DNA of 64,000 nt from Tanypteryx hageni. Taxonomy: Eukaryota; Arthropoda; Insecta; Odonata; Petaluridae. Where the stretch lies: assembly GCA_028673005.1 (NCBI GenBank), contig CM054115.1, forward strand, positions 53,271,738-53,335,737. The letters run 5' to 3'. Made by a program: the position numbers and the translations under genes. Of the stretch, positions 27,301 through 42,300 are shown in pieces; the first letter of the stretch is position 1, and every line of letters begins with the position of its first letter. The notes under the pieces are model-generated. The model was given only the letters and a program-made list of their open reading frames with translations. It was not told the DNA's origin and searched no databases.

Positions 27301-30300
27301 TCACTGCAAAAGACTGTAGAATTGTGGCAAACCAAAGTAAAAAACATAGTAAAAGCGAGCGAGTGAAATAGAAATAAAGCTAATAAATGTATAAATAACA
27401 ATAAATTTGTCTTTAATTAGAGTGGAATGACTTTCACTGAACAGAGAGTGAAGTACAAATGAAGATAAGTGAGAACATGTTGGGACCGTAATACGTAAAA
27501 GACTAGCATTTAGGAGCTTTATTTTTAAAATGTTCAAAAATTAAAATTTTAGTCCCGAAATGCCAACCACGCTATATCAAAAATGCACTAAAATAATGTG
27601 CGCTAAACGAGGTATACCTATACATTATTATACAGAACAAGAAGTTCAAACTAGGACTAATGCAGGCTGGTTTTCCAAAGTTCATGTCCTGAATTGATAA
27701 CTTATATTGACAGAAAATGTTTCAGTATGTGTTAGTCATTCCAAGGAATTCTCATACCATAAATACCATTTGTAATTCATAGTTTATCAATTCTCTGATA
27801 ATAATTAGAATGTACATTCTTTTCCCCTTAGAATGGTACTAACCTTGCTCCGATATCACAATTTTAAGATATGTTAAAGTATTAAAGAAAACATCTCTGC
27901 ACAATGGATTTGAGATTTCCTATTTAACACTAATAGGGAAAAAATATTCTTGGAATCGAACCCGGGACTTAAATCTTTGCCAAATAAAATATAGCCCGGA
28001 GTTGAGCTCTGGCAGCACGAGCCTAATACCAAGTTTCATGAAAATCGGTCCATTGATGCAAAAGTTGTTAGTGGGGGAAACACTCATACAGGACCATTTC
28101 ATAAGGCTATGTTTCCTTTGGAAACCAGCCTAAAAATGAACATGCTGGAATGAAACCTAAAACTATTTGCAATTGTGGAGGATGAAAATTCCCCCTACAT
28201 TAAGTATTTACAATACGGAGAAAACAATAAGCAAATATTTCTATAATAACTTTTATGAAGCAGTGGGATAAATCATGTGATATCAATTTAAATAAAAAAA
28301 ACTGCCATAAGTGACACATGACCATACATCTGTTTGTTAATTTTAATGTTATTCTAACTAATATTTTAACTACTAAGTCAGTCATTCTTAGGCATGAATT
28401 TATCATGAATTAATTCAAAATGACATATCAGGAAAATATTTGACTACAGGATAACTAATACAGTATCTTAAAAATTAAATTTAGGTTTACTTTCTTCATT
28501 AAAAGTATAAACTATGATGACCAGAAAGCAATTAGGACAATGTTATTTTATATTAGAAAACTTAAAGTAGCTATTCATCATTTTATTCATTTAGTCATTC
28601 ACCTTTATGTCAGCATTTTCAGGCTGTGACGCATCTTGCACCTTAATCCCACATATCCCAGCTAAAAGACCTGATGCAGTAACTTGACAGCACTCCGAAA
28701 TGTCTATCTTCTCTAGAGCAATGCAGTGATTAAGTGAGGACACACCAGCGTCTGTGAGGGCAGCGCAACGGCGTAGGGCAAGGGACCTGAGTTTTGGTCC
28801 CATGTGGACTGAGATCTCTTCAAGTGCTGAATCTGTTAATCGTGGACACAGACTCATATCCAATTCTGTGAGGGAGCTCCACCAATTACTTCAAGGAATA
28901 ATGAGATAAGAAGACATTTTTTAACCATTAACATCAATAAGACTGAGGAAATTAATCCAATCTAGTTTCTTGGATATTTAGGGGAATACTTTTTCCATCG
29001 ACTCAATAGCTTTGTCAGATTTACAGAATTTGATTATTACTGTGTTTATAGCAGCCAAAAATAATCACCATTGAGCAAGGACCTCTTCTTTCATTTGCAA
29101 AGCTACTGAAACAGAACTTTAACCTTTTTGACTAGAGCGCACTCAATGATCATGCACCTTACCACAGGGAAATCATAAGTCTGGAATACAACATTATTCT
29201 TTATCGCTCTTTCTCATTGATATTATTCTATATTCATTTCAGAAGTTTATGAACTGATTTTTTGCTGTCTTTTCATTAACAATTGGCCACACTGGAAAAC
29301 TTGTATCTGACTGTGGAAGTGACAAAGTTTTTCTTTTCATTTCAATGAGTAAATTCCACAAAGTAGAGCCTGACTTTATTAATTATATTTGTATCTGACT
29401 CTTTGTTGTCAATACTGTATGAGGTCACAACTGTGTGTTACGTCCGATTTGTGCTTTGTCAGTTTTTCTCAATTTTTTTGCCATCATCATAAAAATGCTT
29501 TAAGAACAAGCACTCAAAAGATACTTGTCTCAGGTATCTCCAATAGTCACAACAAGGTTATAAAAAACCAGATGCACATTTCCACTATTGAAGACAGCTG
29601 CTTTGTAGCCAAACTGTACATCTGGTTTTTTATAACCTCGTTGTGGCTATTGGAGATACCTGAGACAAGTATCTTTTAAATGGTTGTTCTTACATTTTTT
29701 CAGCCATAAGACGAGCTCGATAATTCCCTGTTGACTCATAGAAATGGGTTCAAATGTGTCGAGTGAACAAATGACCAGAAATTTGTTCTGGTCTCAATCA
29801 AGGAATTCAAAAGGACAAAAGTTTTCTGAAATTCGTGAGGATTAAGCATGGATCCAGAGACCAAATTCCAAAGTCTTTAGCAGAAAACTATTGAATCTCT
29901 AAGATCAAAAAGGCATGATTTTCATAATCAAAGGTGAAGATAATGTTGATCCGCATAAAGATATTGAAGGTAATGTTTACCAAGATTTTTTCCTTGAGAG
30001 TCAAAGACTAAATCATGCATTCTACTTGGAAGTCCTTTGAAGACTGAGAGATGGAGGAAGAGACCAAATCTTTGGCTAAATTGTTGGATTTTTCCCAATG
30101 AACCATTGCATAGTGCCCTCTCAGCAAGTATATTTTTGATAAAATTTAAAACCCCTCAGCTAGATCATATTCCCTATTCACTTTTCCACATGTGACTTCT
30201 TTGTATTCCACAAGTTCAAGAATTCTTTCAATCAGTAGAACATGTCACACAACAACAACAGAGACTCTGAGGAATATTAAAAAACAGAACTTCTAAAAAT

Positions 30301-33300
30301 GTTTCCAGGTATGGCAACACTGTTACAAGAGGTGTATGGCTTGGTTGACTATTTTGAAGGAAATTATGATAAGATCCTTTCATTTCATACGTGTGATATT
30401 ATATATCATCAGTTCAGAAACTTTTGGGTCATACCTTGTATTTTTTTATGGGAACATAAACAGGGTTGCTCATTGCTGATTTAATGCTATAAAAGCCACA
30501 CTTGAAACAGACAAAAATATTTTAATGCAAGGCAAAAATAAATTATAGAGATCCAATTGGCTCAAAGCAGGTCTAAGATGTCATATAATGTTTGCTTCCC
30601 TCGTAATAAAAAGAGACATGTATGGCAAGTGATTTCTCATCTTTCTCTGAACTTATTTTGCTATGCATCATGTAAATAGTCATGCCTGCATTACCATCAC
30701 TTTTCTTAGTTATAACAGGGCTATCTCATGCAGACCATAAAATATTACACTTCAAACATGGATGAAAAGATTTTTCTTTTGATAGAAGCTTAATAGTAGG
30801 TCAAAATGTGACAGCCTTTCTTTCATTCATGTCTTTGTTTAGTTGATTGAATTATCATTTAAATAAAATTTAATGTCTCCGAAATTGGATAATTATAACT
30901 ACCTGTCAAGTGTACCATCCACAGGACTAGGTTTTGGCTCCTCTGAGTTTTCTTGAATGTGAGGCAAAGGAAGGGTGGAGATCTGCTCGCAGGCACGCAG
31001 GTGTAAGGAGCGCAAACCGTCTGGTATATCTCTTGCCAGTTCGCACAAGGAAGCATTGTCAACCAACGTGTGACCAAGGCTGAGTCTATAAAGCTTCCCT
31101 CCTTGCCTCTTGCGTCTTCTGAAGTACCTTAGGACATTTTGGAAGGTGAGTACACTCTCTGAAATGGGCCCATCCTCTTTTTCTGGTTCAGCATCTCTTC
31201 CCGCTGGATCTGCAGGAACTTGCTGAACTGTTAATGAGAAAGTTTGAGAGTCAAAATCATGATGCTCACAAGATAAGAGTGAGAAGGTTTATATTTATTT
31301 GAAATTACTATTAATAATTTAGAAAAAATATTTTAAAATGGCACTAATTTATTGCATTAAATTAATTTTTATATGGTCTAACATTGTTCATTTCCTATTA
31401 TTCTCATTATCATCAATTCAATATACAGTGAAACTTCAATTTTACGTTATTGAAAGGACCAGCTTAAAAAACAAAATCGAGAAAAATGTAAAATCGAGAA
31501 AATTTCAGATTCATTATCCTGAAGAAAGTCTTATGCTTATTACTAAGGTCATAAAATACTTGAATAAAATACAATAATAACAAAAATACTAACCTATAAT
31601 AGTAAAGATAGCATTTACATAATCAATTTTTGTATTATTGTTTCATAAAAAAATTGTAGATTTGTTTATTTATTTTTTTCTGATCCTTTTAATCTGTATA
31701 ATTCATTTTCAATTTCCCTGCACATTACATTGTCATTAGTGTCAACTCTAGACAAATATTTTCTTGTTGTTTCTAACCTCCGAAGTGCAGTTAGGAATGA
31801 AATTGGTGTAGAATCTTCAACTAATTCCATCTCTTCATTTTCAACCTCTTTGGTTGGTGCTAATTGTTCATCTAACATCTGATCAACAGTTTTCACATTA
31901 CATGTTTCAAGAGCACTATCACACCTAGCGCAATCCTCAAATTTTACCTCAGCACTTTGCACGCAATGCCAATCATCCTCTTTCATTTCATTTTAGATCA
32001 CATCAGTCTATGGAAATGTTTTCATCGCTCATATTAATTGTAAACCCACATTTAGTAAAGCAGTTTTTACAGTGGATGCTGATACTGATCGCCAGGCTTC
32101 GACTGTAAAGTAAAGCACATCTTAAAGACTCAATTTCATTTTTGTAGTGACTCGAAGCTCTCCTTCATCTATCAGTGCCACAGCTTTTCGGATGAGTTGA
32201 TTTCTGTAGTTGCATTTGAAAACATGGATTATACACATGCCCAGGGGCTGAAGATGGTTGGTGCAATTAGGTGAGAAGAAAATAACTTTGACGTTTCCCA
32301 AATGAAGTGTGTTCCTTAAATAAGTGGCACATTGATCAACGAAAAGTAAAATTTTGCTGTTTTTTGCTTTTATTAGTGCATCCAATGCTATAGAAAGTCT
32401 TCAAATGACTTGAACAACCATCCAAGATCTTTTATTAGCCACATACTGAGTAGGAAGCTTCTTAACATTCTTGAAGGATCGGGGATTTTTAAATTTACCA
32501 ATTACCAAAGGTGGTAGTTTGTCACTCCTGTCAGCATTGCGTACAAGAAGAACAGTTATTCTTTTTTTAAACCTTTTACCACCATGGCATGATTCTCCTT
32601 GTATTGTAAGAGTTTTATGTGGTTGCAGATTATAAAAGTCCCGTCTCATCTGCATTGTAAATGTCACAAAGCGCATGGTCTGTTTTCCAATTTTCAACAT
32701 CATCTATATACCGTATCAGCCCGGATAGAAGCTAACCTCAGATTTAAGCCCTCCAAACATTTCCACCATTTTTTGGCAAAAAAGTAAATTTCATAGATTT
32801 TATGCTGAAATGTGCCGGGCATGCATCAGCCTAGAATACATTATTCGAGATTGAAGAAAAGACTGGGAAATGGTTTAGTTGTTGACATTTTGAAATATTA
32901 CTCAAAATAATTATTTTGCGTTGTTGAATAATGTTCCATATTCAGTGATGATAATTTCATTCACCTTCATTTTCACAAAAGCTCAAATATAGAAATAGCG
33001 ACCTCGCCAAGATAATTTTTAATCCATGTCTATTTCCAATGAAATTAGCATTCACATTGCCTTAAGAAATTGCATTTTTATAATTATATATGTTCCATGT
33101 AAAGTTTTATCGAAATTCAAACAGTTTAGCATCAAAAGATGTCATTGCATTTTGCGTAATTGTCTGCGTAGTCAATGTACGCAATTTTAATCGATTCCAT
33201 GAATGAGGTTTTAACATACAAACATTACAACTGCTATAGCAATAACTACAATATCCAAGTAAAACTAATTGGAACTTCTTTTAATGGCTAATGAAAAATA

Positions 33301-36300
33301 ATACAGATTGTTAACTATTGTTAATGGTACATGTGCTTAGCCCTGGGAAATGAAAGAATACATAACAACAGTAACAAAACAGGTACTGCTAAATTCAATA
33401 TTCTAGCTTTATTATTTATTCATTAATATTCATTGTAGATCAAATGTTTACTTTACGAAAAATGTAGTACTATCATTTGAACGTGACAGCAATGAGAGAC
33501 TGCCATCTATGGGTGACTATGAGACTTAACCCTAATCACAAATTTTTTCTCGGACTCACATTTAAGCCGAGGTAATTTTTTCATGATAGATTTTGACAAA
33601 AAAACATCGACTTGTATTCGGGCAGATACAGTAAACACTTTTACTTTCACCAGATTTATGTAGTTTTATAAATAACATTATAGTGTCTCTTAAACCTGTC
33701 TATCCAACCATTGGATGTGGTGAAATTGTCAATGCCAAGTCTTGCAGCGAGATGTAATGCCTTTTCTTTCAAGCACTAACCACTAACTGCAGCATTGCTT
33801 GTGTGAACCTGCTTGAACCATGTAGAAAGGGCTGTCTACAGCTCTTCTAGTGGTGAATGTTTCAAAGATTTCCTCTGTTTAGAGAAAGGTTCACACTGCA
33901 CAAAACTTTTCTATAGCCTTGCGATTCTTCACTATCATATTTATCATTGACACAGGAAGTCCCAAGCACGCCACTAATTGAACATGCCTTCCCATTTTCA
34001 CATTGACCTCTGCCAAAATATCAGTCTTCTCACTCACAGTCAATGACTTGCATTTTTGTGCAGTTATTCAAATTTGAGTGTTATTAAATGATTTTTGTAG
34101 AACTGCAGAGAATAACTGCTTAATAACCCCTAGTAAATGCGTGCAAGTACCCTGCAGAGGAATGGACAGCTTAATGCTACAAAAATCTGCAAAGAACTGT
34201 TGCTGTTCATCATTTATACACTAGAGCAATTGTCTTCAACCTGGAGGTATGCAAAGACTTTCCTAGAGGGTATGTGGATTGCAGAGAGGGCTGATTTCCC
34301 AATCGTGTTATTGGCTACTGCACTAGAGTATGAGAGTTGATATTGTATACAGATTGTCTCCCAAATTGAGCATATTGAGGTATCAAAGTTAAGATTTTTC
34401 TCATGACTCATCTTGCATTCAGTATTTTCTCATTGTATCAATTTATAATGGAACTCCATCCCCATTGCATTCTTTCAGTGCACTGGCTACTTTTTCAGTT
34501 TCCTTCTATATTTAAGGCAATATCAGGCACAAATACACAACTTAAAAGGAAATTAATTCTTAGTACCCTATGTGCTGGTCTGCAAGTTGACCTTTGAAGC
34601 TTAAATAAATCCTGTAATATCTTGGGATCACCTTGCACACCAGGTATAAAATGTGAACCATAAACACCAGCGTATTTTTCGATGTAGATGACTGCTATTT
34701 TGAATCAGCTGTTCAACTGTTTACCATTTATTTAGCTCTAAATGAGAATTAAAAATTTTCGTTTTAATACATGAAATTAATTTTAAATAAACTTATGTGG
34801 GCAACACATGACTTTCTCCATATTTATATGGCAAATCACATGTTGTTAGCTCTGGGAACATTGTCAATATTTACTTCCGGCTGACAATTAAGAAAAGAAA
34901 AAGGAGCATTACTAAGACGTAACTAAGCGTCAATTGTTAACAATAGTCTTCGCTATGTGGCGTGGTGGTAGCAGCTAAAAATATAAGATATCTCTTAAAC
35001 AATGCATTATATGGAAAAATGTATCAAACAAAGGTTGTAGAAAATAAAACTTCCTACAACTTCTATTCCAATACATTTATCAAATATTAAAGCAAATATT
35101 TCAAAATAACGCATAAGTGACAAGAGTAAACACCCACTTCCGGGCAACCGATTTTTACCAAAAACTAATCAGATGATCTAACTTTTATAAAAATGTTAAA
35201 TATAAAATTTTGTTGACCTGATTAATAGTTTTTGAGTTAGAGCGCCCAGAAAAATCGATCACATACAGACCGACCAACAGACAGACACACAGACATCATC
35301 GCGAAACTAGTCAGAACATGTTCAGGGAACCTTAAAACATGTTTTACCGTTGAAATCTCGAGTTCGATTTTTTTCATGAAAATGATACTTTCTCATACTA
35401 CATATATGGAGAAAGTAAAAATAACAATATATGTAAGATCTATAGAAAATTACAAAAATGCTCTAAGGGAATTTGAAAAACATTCAAGAATGGTACATTT
35501 CAGTTTAAAAATCATGAAATTCCTCGCCTTCTGCAACAGACTCATAGAAATTGTCAAATTCATCCTCGGGAACAGATGCTATGATATTGGGCTCATTATG
35601 ATCCACAGTAAATAAAGATCAGATGTAAATATCAAACGGACGATTCAACATCTTCCAATATAAAATTAATTGGAAGGTTAACAGTTATTATTTTGTCATG
35701 GCCACTTTAGTGATTATAAGATTTATTGAGTGAAAAAGTGACTCAACTTAAATATCAAACATATGTAAAATATAAATTTTTTAGTCTTCGAGACCGGCAT
35801 ATTCGGTAATCTGAATACAAATGATGAAAATTAAAACTCATGCTTCTAGGTAATAAAATGTTAAATAAATCATAGGAAGAATTTCATAACAATGTAAGTT
35901 CAAAAATGTATCAAATTGTAATATTAAATAAAACTAAAACATACACAAATCTATCAAATACATTTTGTGAAATTAAATGTACTGAACATCAGCAAAACTA
36001 GTTCATTACATAAGACTGATGCACACGATTTAACAACACAAGAATCATTATTCGAGTATTGTTAATGGCAAAAGATATGTAATACACCGATATATTTTTT
36101 TAATAAGAGAATTTAGAAAACAAATCAGTTGAATTGTAATTTTGAATACTATAAACGTAAAATCGGGGATACCTGCATATTATCTGGACATGAAATTCCC
36201 ATGGTACATTTGAGGAAAGTGCAAAATCATAGAAATGTAAAATAAATTAAAATTTACCATTGTTCTTATGGACCAAACACCAGGAATGAAAGAAAAAACT

Positions 36301-39300
36301 GTAGAACCAAGGAAAATGTAAAATCAGGAGATGCAAAATCGAAGTTTCACTGTATTTGAATAATGTCACATTTTTTATTAAGCCCCACAACTATGTAAAA
36401 AATATTAACTCCTATTAAAGTGTGTTCCATATTATAATTCAACACATTGAAAGGTTAAAATTTCAGCATACAAAAATATGTACATCTTCACTGGGAAAAG
36501 TTTAATTTTTTTCTGTTCAACATTACATTACAATGCACATGGTTTTCATTTTTGTATTAGCTGCATAACCTTACTTTGCATATTATCTCTCACAAATATT
36601 TAAAAAACCTATTAATCACTAATGCTAGGCAGTGAAATTTATTGACATGAGACTATAATTAATGTTTCAATAAAGGATACTTAGAATAGTAATGAAAAAT
36701 TAAAATTTAAAAATATTTATCTTTTATATATAATTACTTCATGTCTGTCCGTCTGTCGGACCATCCGTCCGTCCCCCCTTTAATCTCTTGAATAGTTGGT
36801 CACAAAGAAATGCTGTAAATGCCATTTTTTCTGACAACTAGGAGACCTCTAGAAAACTATTTTCGTTTACATAAGTGTCCCAGGTTCAACTTTATACTCA
36901 TACATTTGGCTGTTTCAAGGGAACATTTCTATATGCTTGCTGTAACAATTTAAGTGTCTCAGATGGAGATTTCTGTACCAACATACAAAATTTCACTGAC
37001 CAATAACAGGCACTTTAATTAGACTTCACTTGAAAATCACAACACGACGCGCCAATGTACATGACTCAACAGAAACTGAGATTTTCAGCCAGCCTGTCAG
37101 GTGTAACTAATCGATACTTGCATACTACTTTCTGATAGGTATTGCCTACTTTACATGATCTGTCTCTTTCTCTCCAATCACCGGAAAAATTATTACGGTA
37201 TAAATCCGGGAACTTTTTGAAGCTACTTGTACATGAGAAAGCTGAAGCTATGTATACTACCAATTCTTTAGATTTCACATGCTAAATTTGACAAAAATTC
37301 AAGGACTAAGAAGAAGAAGCCATTAGGAAAGTCTTAGCATTAAGATTCCTAAGAATAGCATTACAATATCTCTCTCAAACCCAAAAGAATGTGTAAAGTA
37401 CGATGGTGAACAACATTTTACAAACTGAATATTTTTGTAAACATAATTCAGAGGATAAGTGCCTATAAAATATAGGATATGAGAAAGTGTAAAAATACAT
37501 AATCATCATATGTAGGCCTTGGCTACACGAGTGATTTTCATGCAAATGGTGAGCATGAAAAAAAGACTGGTCGAACTTGACACCTAGAGTTAGCCACACG
37601 AGAAGGAAAAAAAACGATCGTTTAAAATCGACAGATAGGCCAGACGGGCAAGAAAAAATGACCCACAGCGTTGCACACACATTTCATATTTTGTTACCTA
37701 TTCAGTAAGTAATAGGAGTGAGCAGTAGTGAGTAAATCGTACAAGCATGGATGCTTCTGTATTTCAGAAATTAATCTTTCGCTGTCGAAGTACTCCATGC
37801 CAGATGCTTAACTTCATCTTAAGTCCCCAAGGAAAATTATTAAAACGAGCTCTCATAACAAAATTAAATAAAAATAAATACGCGATATAAATTTTTATTT
37901 AACATTTTAAATACATAATAACAAAATATACTATATTCGAATTGCATATTTATAACCAAATCAAAAGTTTTAGAAAAAAGTATTCATTTGAAAATTTTCT
38001 TCTTCATTTATATTGAATTGTTCCTCCAAATTAGGTTCATCATAGAACTTCTTTTTAATTTGAATTCATTTTGTTTTAAACTCAATTGATATATCATATT
38101 TTATGGCCATTTGAGTTACTTCATTTTCAAATCCATCAAAATCATTTCTTAGAGACAAAAATGTTTCGGTGCATTTTTCAATTGCTGTTAGGGCCATCAT
38201 TAAATTTGTCTCCTTTTTTCTGTAGAAGTAAAGTAATGACAACCGAACTCATGGCACTTAAAGTTGAATTGTATCAAGTACTGAATTGAATTCGATATTA
38301 GAATTGAATTTGATATATAATATTAGCATTATTTTCTTGGCGCCGAGTTCAGTACTGATTTCACTGACCGAATTAAGTGTCGTGTCAAATAGCCTTAACA
38401 TTACTAATATTGTTACATTACAAGAATTAAAATGTAACCAATATTAATTCTTGAAATTAAGCATCAGCACAAAAGCAGACAAATCATTCGGAGGCGTGTG
38501 CATTTGAGACGGGACGAATAGTTTGATATCGCAACTTTAAAGGGATACTGTTACCGCACCGGGTATTTCTTAGAATTAAAAATTAAGCAACATTTTTGAC
38601 CATGAGAAATGTGCATGAAATTCAATAGAAAATTATTGAAAAATTTTAGTGGCTATTCTCTTTAGGAGTGGGAGTATTTCATTATTTATTGAGGCCCCAA
38701 GGCAATGCCTTGCCATAGTTCCCCCTCTGCTCCATGCCTTCCATGTGGTCACTTACCCTCTCACTGCACTCGACTAGACTGAGCGAGGATAAACGCCCCA
38801 TGTGGCCACCCTAGAGTGATTTTATCATGCTTTTGAAACGTGTCCCAGCCTATCGTCCAGCATTTGACCTTTAGAACGTGCCCTCCTCTCCCTTGCTAGG
38901 CAGGAAAAAAATGACCGCGTGGAAGCCTCCATAAGGAAACGTGAGTTCTATTTTGTAGCATTTTTAAAACGCCCAACTTCGATGTGAAAAATCACTCATG
39001 TGGCTGAGGCCTTAGTCTGTCACAGAGATTAGGTATGGAGGACAGAGAAGTGTTAGGGGATCAGGAAGTACTACATTCATGCCGGCCACGTCTTGCATCA
39101 AGTCTAGAGGGTAAAGAGTCGCCTAACAGTAACCAAGAGGTGGGATCTTATGAGAGTATTCACACTCCACGCAACTTGTTGTTCTTCTCCAAAGGCATCT
39201 TTTTTGGCGATTCAGCATGTTAGTTAAAATCACTCTCTACCTAGCGACAACCGACTGACTGCAAAATTTCGCATCTCCTCCAGTTCCAGAAGGGAGGCGA

Positions 39301-42300
39301 GGTTCGTGGCAGGGCCAGCAGACCGAGTGGTTACAAAAAGGTGCCAAATGGACAACATTTTTGTTACTTTAAATAAAAAAATATTTCCGTTGCTAAATAT
39401 GGATATGGATTTAATTACTTCATGAATTACAAAACAATGCAAAAACAAAAAAGCATAGATCGGTCAGAAAGAGCGAGGCAAGCGACACCTTGGTCTTAGA
39501 TTGTTCTGTTTCTAGCAGTTATTGTGGAACCCTATATTTAACCTAAAGCAATAATTCAAATAGAGATAATTTTTTGGAGCAAACCTTTGTTGTTTTTTAG
39601 TGAACAAATAAAATATATATTTCAGTCAAACTCTTTCCACAGCGTGCTTGCCCATGGTTTTTCATGTAAAATTCTTATGCTACATATTTATTGTTTTGGG
39701 TGGTTTTATTGTCTAAATAAATAAAACTTAGATAGACAAACAAATAAATAGAAAATAAGCTACATAGTTGAACAGATATATTGATAAACAAAGAAATAGA
39801 TGAAACCTTAATCTAATTTTCTTAGCATGAGGTCCAAGCTCTTCCCATGGACTAAAAGTACTTGTGTTCTTGGAATTTATGTCCCTCAAATACAATTTTA
39901 TCTGCATCGGTTCACTTTCAATCCAAAAAAGCCATTTTAACGACATGTTTCCTTGCCGACCATATCATTGCCAAACCTTGAGCTTCTATTTTGTAGGTAA
40001 ATAAACTTTCATTTTCATTTTATTTAAGGTACTAAAGTGACAAATGACAAATGTACAATTTGCATTGTCATTTTCAGTTTATTTTTTAATTTTTCAAAAG
40101 AATTTTTTGATTAATTTTCTGCAGAATACCCAAGGATTACCAAAGAAGTTTCAAAAACCAACAAGGTCAGGTCATCATATTTGTATGTATTGAAAAAAGA
40201 ATTTTGTTATTTCCACAAATTTAATTTAAAAACACACACACAAAGTTCTTTTTTCAGTATGAGTAAATTACACAGAGTTGACCATGACCTCATTACTGAT
40301 ATATTTGTATGTACTTTAAATAAATCTAAAATACACAATCATAAATTGGACGGCTTTAATATAAAAGGAACCAAGCACCATTTTTGTTATTTTTAGTTTG
40401 ACACCTGCTAACTCTTGAAACTCTACACAAACACTACCAAGTGATATCTAGGCTAGCTAGATATCACTTAGTTCAATTTAAATTAACTATTTACAAAGTG
40501 ATATCTAGCTAGCCTAGATATCACTTGGTAATATAAAAGGAACCAGGCACCATTTTTGTAATTTTTTTAGTTAGACACTTCTGTTAACTCCTGAAACTCT
40601 GTAAATATTTAATTTAAATGGAACCAAGTGATATCTAGGCTATCCTAGAAAATGGTGCTTGGTTCCTTTTATGTTAAAGCCGTCCAATTAAGATTCATCA
40701 TTCCTCATCATTATCTATTTTTTTATATTCTCAAATAATCAAGAAAATGTTTTATGTCTGCCAAAAACGAAAAGAATATAAGAAAGGTAATTATGAAAAA
40801 AATTTAGGGAAAACTTCGCAAACAATAAAATTTATTTTCAAAGAAATCACCAAACTATTCTTCAGCAAAAACAAGAATATTATTTTGCTAGTCGTGTTTT
40901 GCAAATATAAAAGGATAAGATGAAGAAGGGATTTCAAAACATTCAATATTTAAAAAAATTATCATTAAACTTGCAAGCCTCTTTGTAGAGCATATTGAAT
41001 TCCCCGAATTTTGCTCTCAATTTGTTGAAATCATGAACTCAATATGATCTAATATAGGGAAAATCATTGAATTTTAAATTTGCACTTCCTAATAGTATAC
41101 AATATCTTTTTGAAAAACTTTGAAAGAAACGTCCCTCAAATATGAAAAGAATTTATCACCACAATTGATTGCACTCAAGTCTCCTCACTACAACCACGTT
41201 CCCAAGTGGCTGACCTACCACTCCTCCTTACCCTCTAAACAAAACACGCTTGGTGTGAACATACTTTTGCTACCCTTGAATTATTATGCGACCCCAACCC
41301 TATAAACTCAAAGTAAGAAGCGTCCGGTGTGAATGTACCCTATCAGAGTCTTAATATTCTTAGCTTCATGGGTAACAAAATATGTAATGACTGATAGCCT
41401 CATTCAGATAAATAATTATTTCCTGGGCGGAGTCCAGGAAAGGCTTCCCGAAGGATTTTGTCAAAGTACTTTTTAGAGCAGCTTGTTTCTTTAAAAAGAG
41501 AGTAAATATAATAATAGTGGATCAGGGATTTTAAAAGACTTGGGATGGCAGTCTATGAATTTTTAAGAAAGTGAATGTAATGGCATACGAAAAGTTTAGT
41601 AGCCTTGAATTAATAGAGCATGTATGAACAGCTTTACAGAATTCAAGAAAACACATTCAAATAATCCTCAAAATTGATTGGTAGGTATATATCCTCATTT
41701 ACAGATACAGTGGATCCCTTTTATTTGTGGGAATTACCTACCAGAAAATGGCCACAAATACCAGACAAATATTTCCCCATAAAAATACATTATATAAGCA
41801 GGGGTTAATGTTCAGATTCGCCAATTAAATCACTCATAAGACAAAAAAAGGGGAATTTTCTATCATAAGATTTCATGTAATAAGGGAGATTAGGTTTAAG
41901 TCGCTGCCACTGTATCTTAGGACAACCAAACTAAGAAAACATGTCCATTTACGGGCATTCTGGTCATGAAAGGGTTAATATACAGGACAGTACATATACT
42001 GAACATTGCATCTTAATGTAAATGAAAATAACTTAAAAAGCACATGAAAATAAATAAAATAAAGTTAAATGAGTTTAATGAGGCAGTCACTGTTGAACAA
42101 GTAGCGTGCATGTTGACTTCTTACTCTGCCACGGCCAATAATCTGAGTGAGGAATAAGTGAAACGAAAATCCATGGATACCAAAACATAGTTCCATAATA
42201 CATGAAGACGAATGAGTGAGATGATGAATACAGAATCCGCAAATACCAGGGACCCACTGTATTACGAGAAAGTGTAATTGGTTTTTCATAAGAGGGCATG

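Larger units (their letters stand above)
31426..36352 (-). mobile_element. pogo/Tigger-like DNA transposon, inactivated, with nested insertions
   Basis: Terminal inverted repeats CAGTGAAACTTC on both ends, TA flanks (31424-31425 and 36353-36354). It carries a minus-strand transposase broken into pieces at 31666-32703 and about 33650-34080. Two later insertions lie inside: a TA-flanked element at 32711-33631 and hairpin-ended repeat copy 2 at 34785-35421. It sits in a F-box gene intron. Confidence 0.85.

Noticed and set aside
27540..27625. Possible pogo-type end (complement AGGTATACCTCGTTTAGCGC)
   Set aside because: The matching opposite end was not found, so it is not listed as an element.
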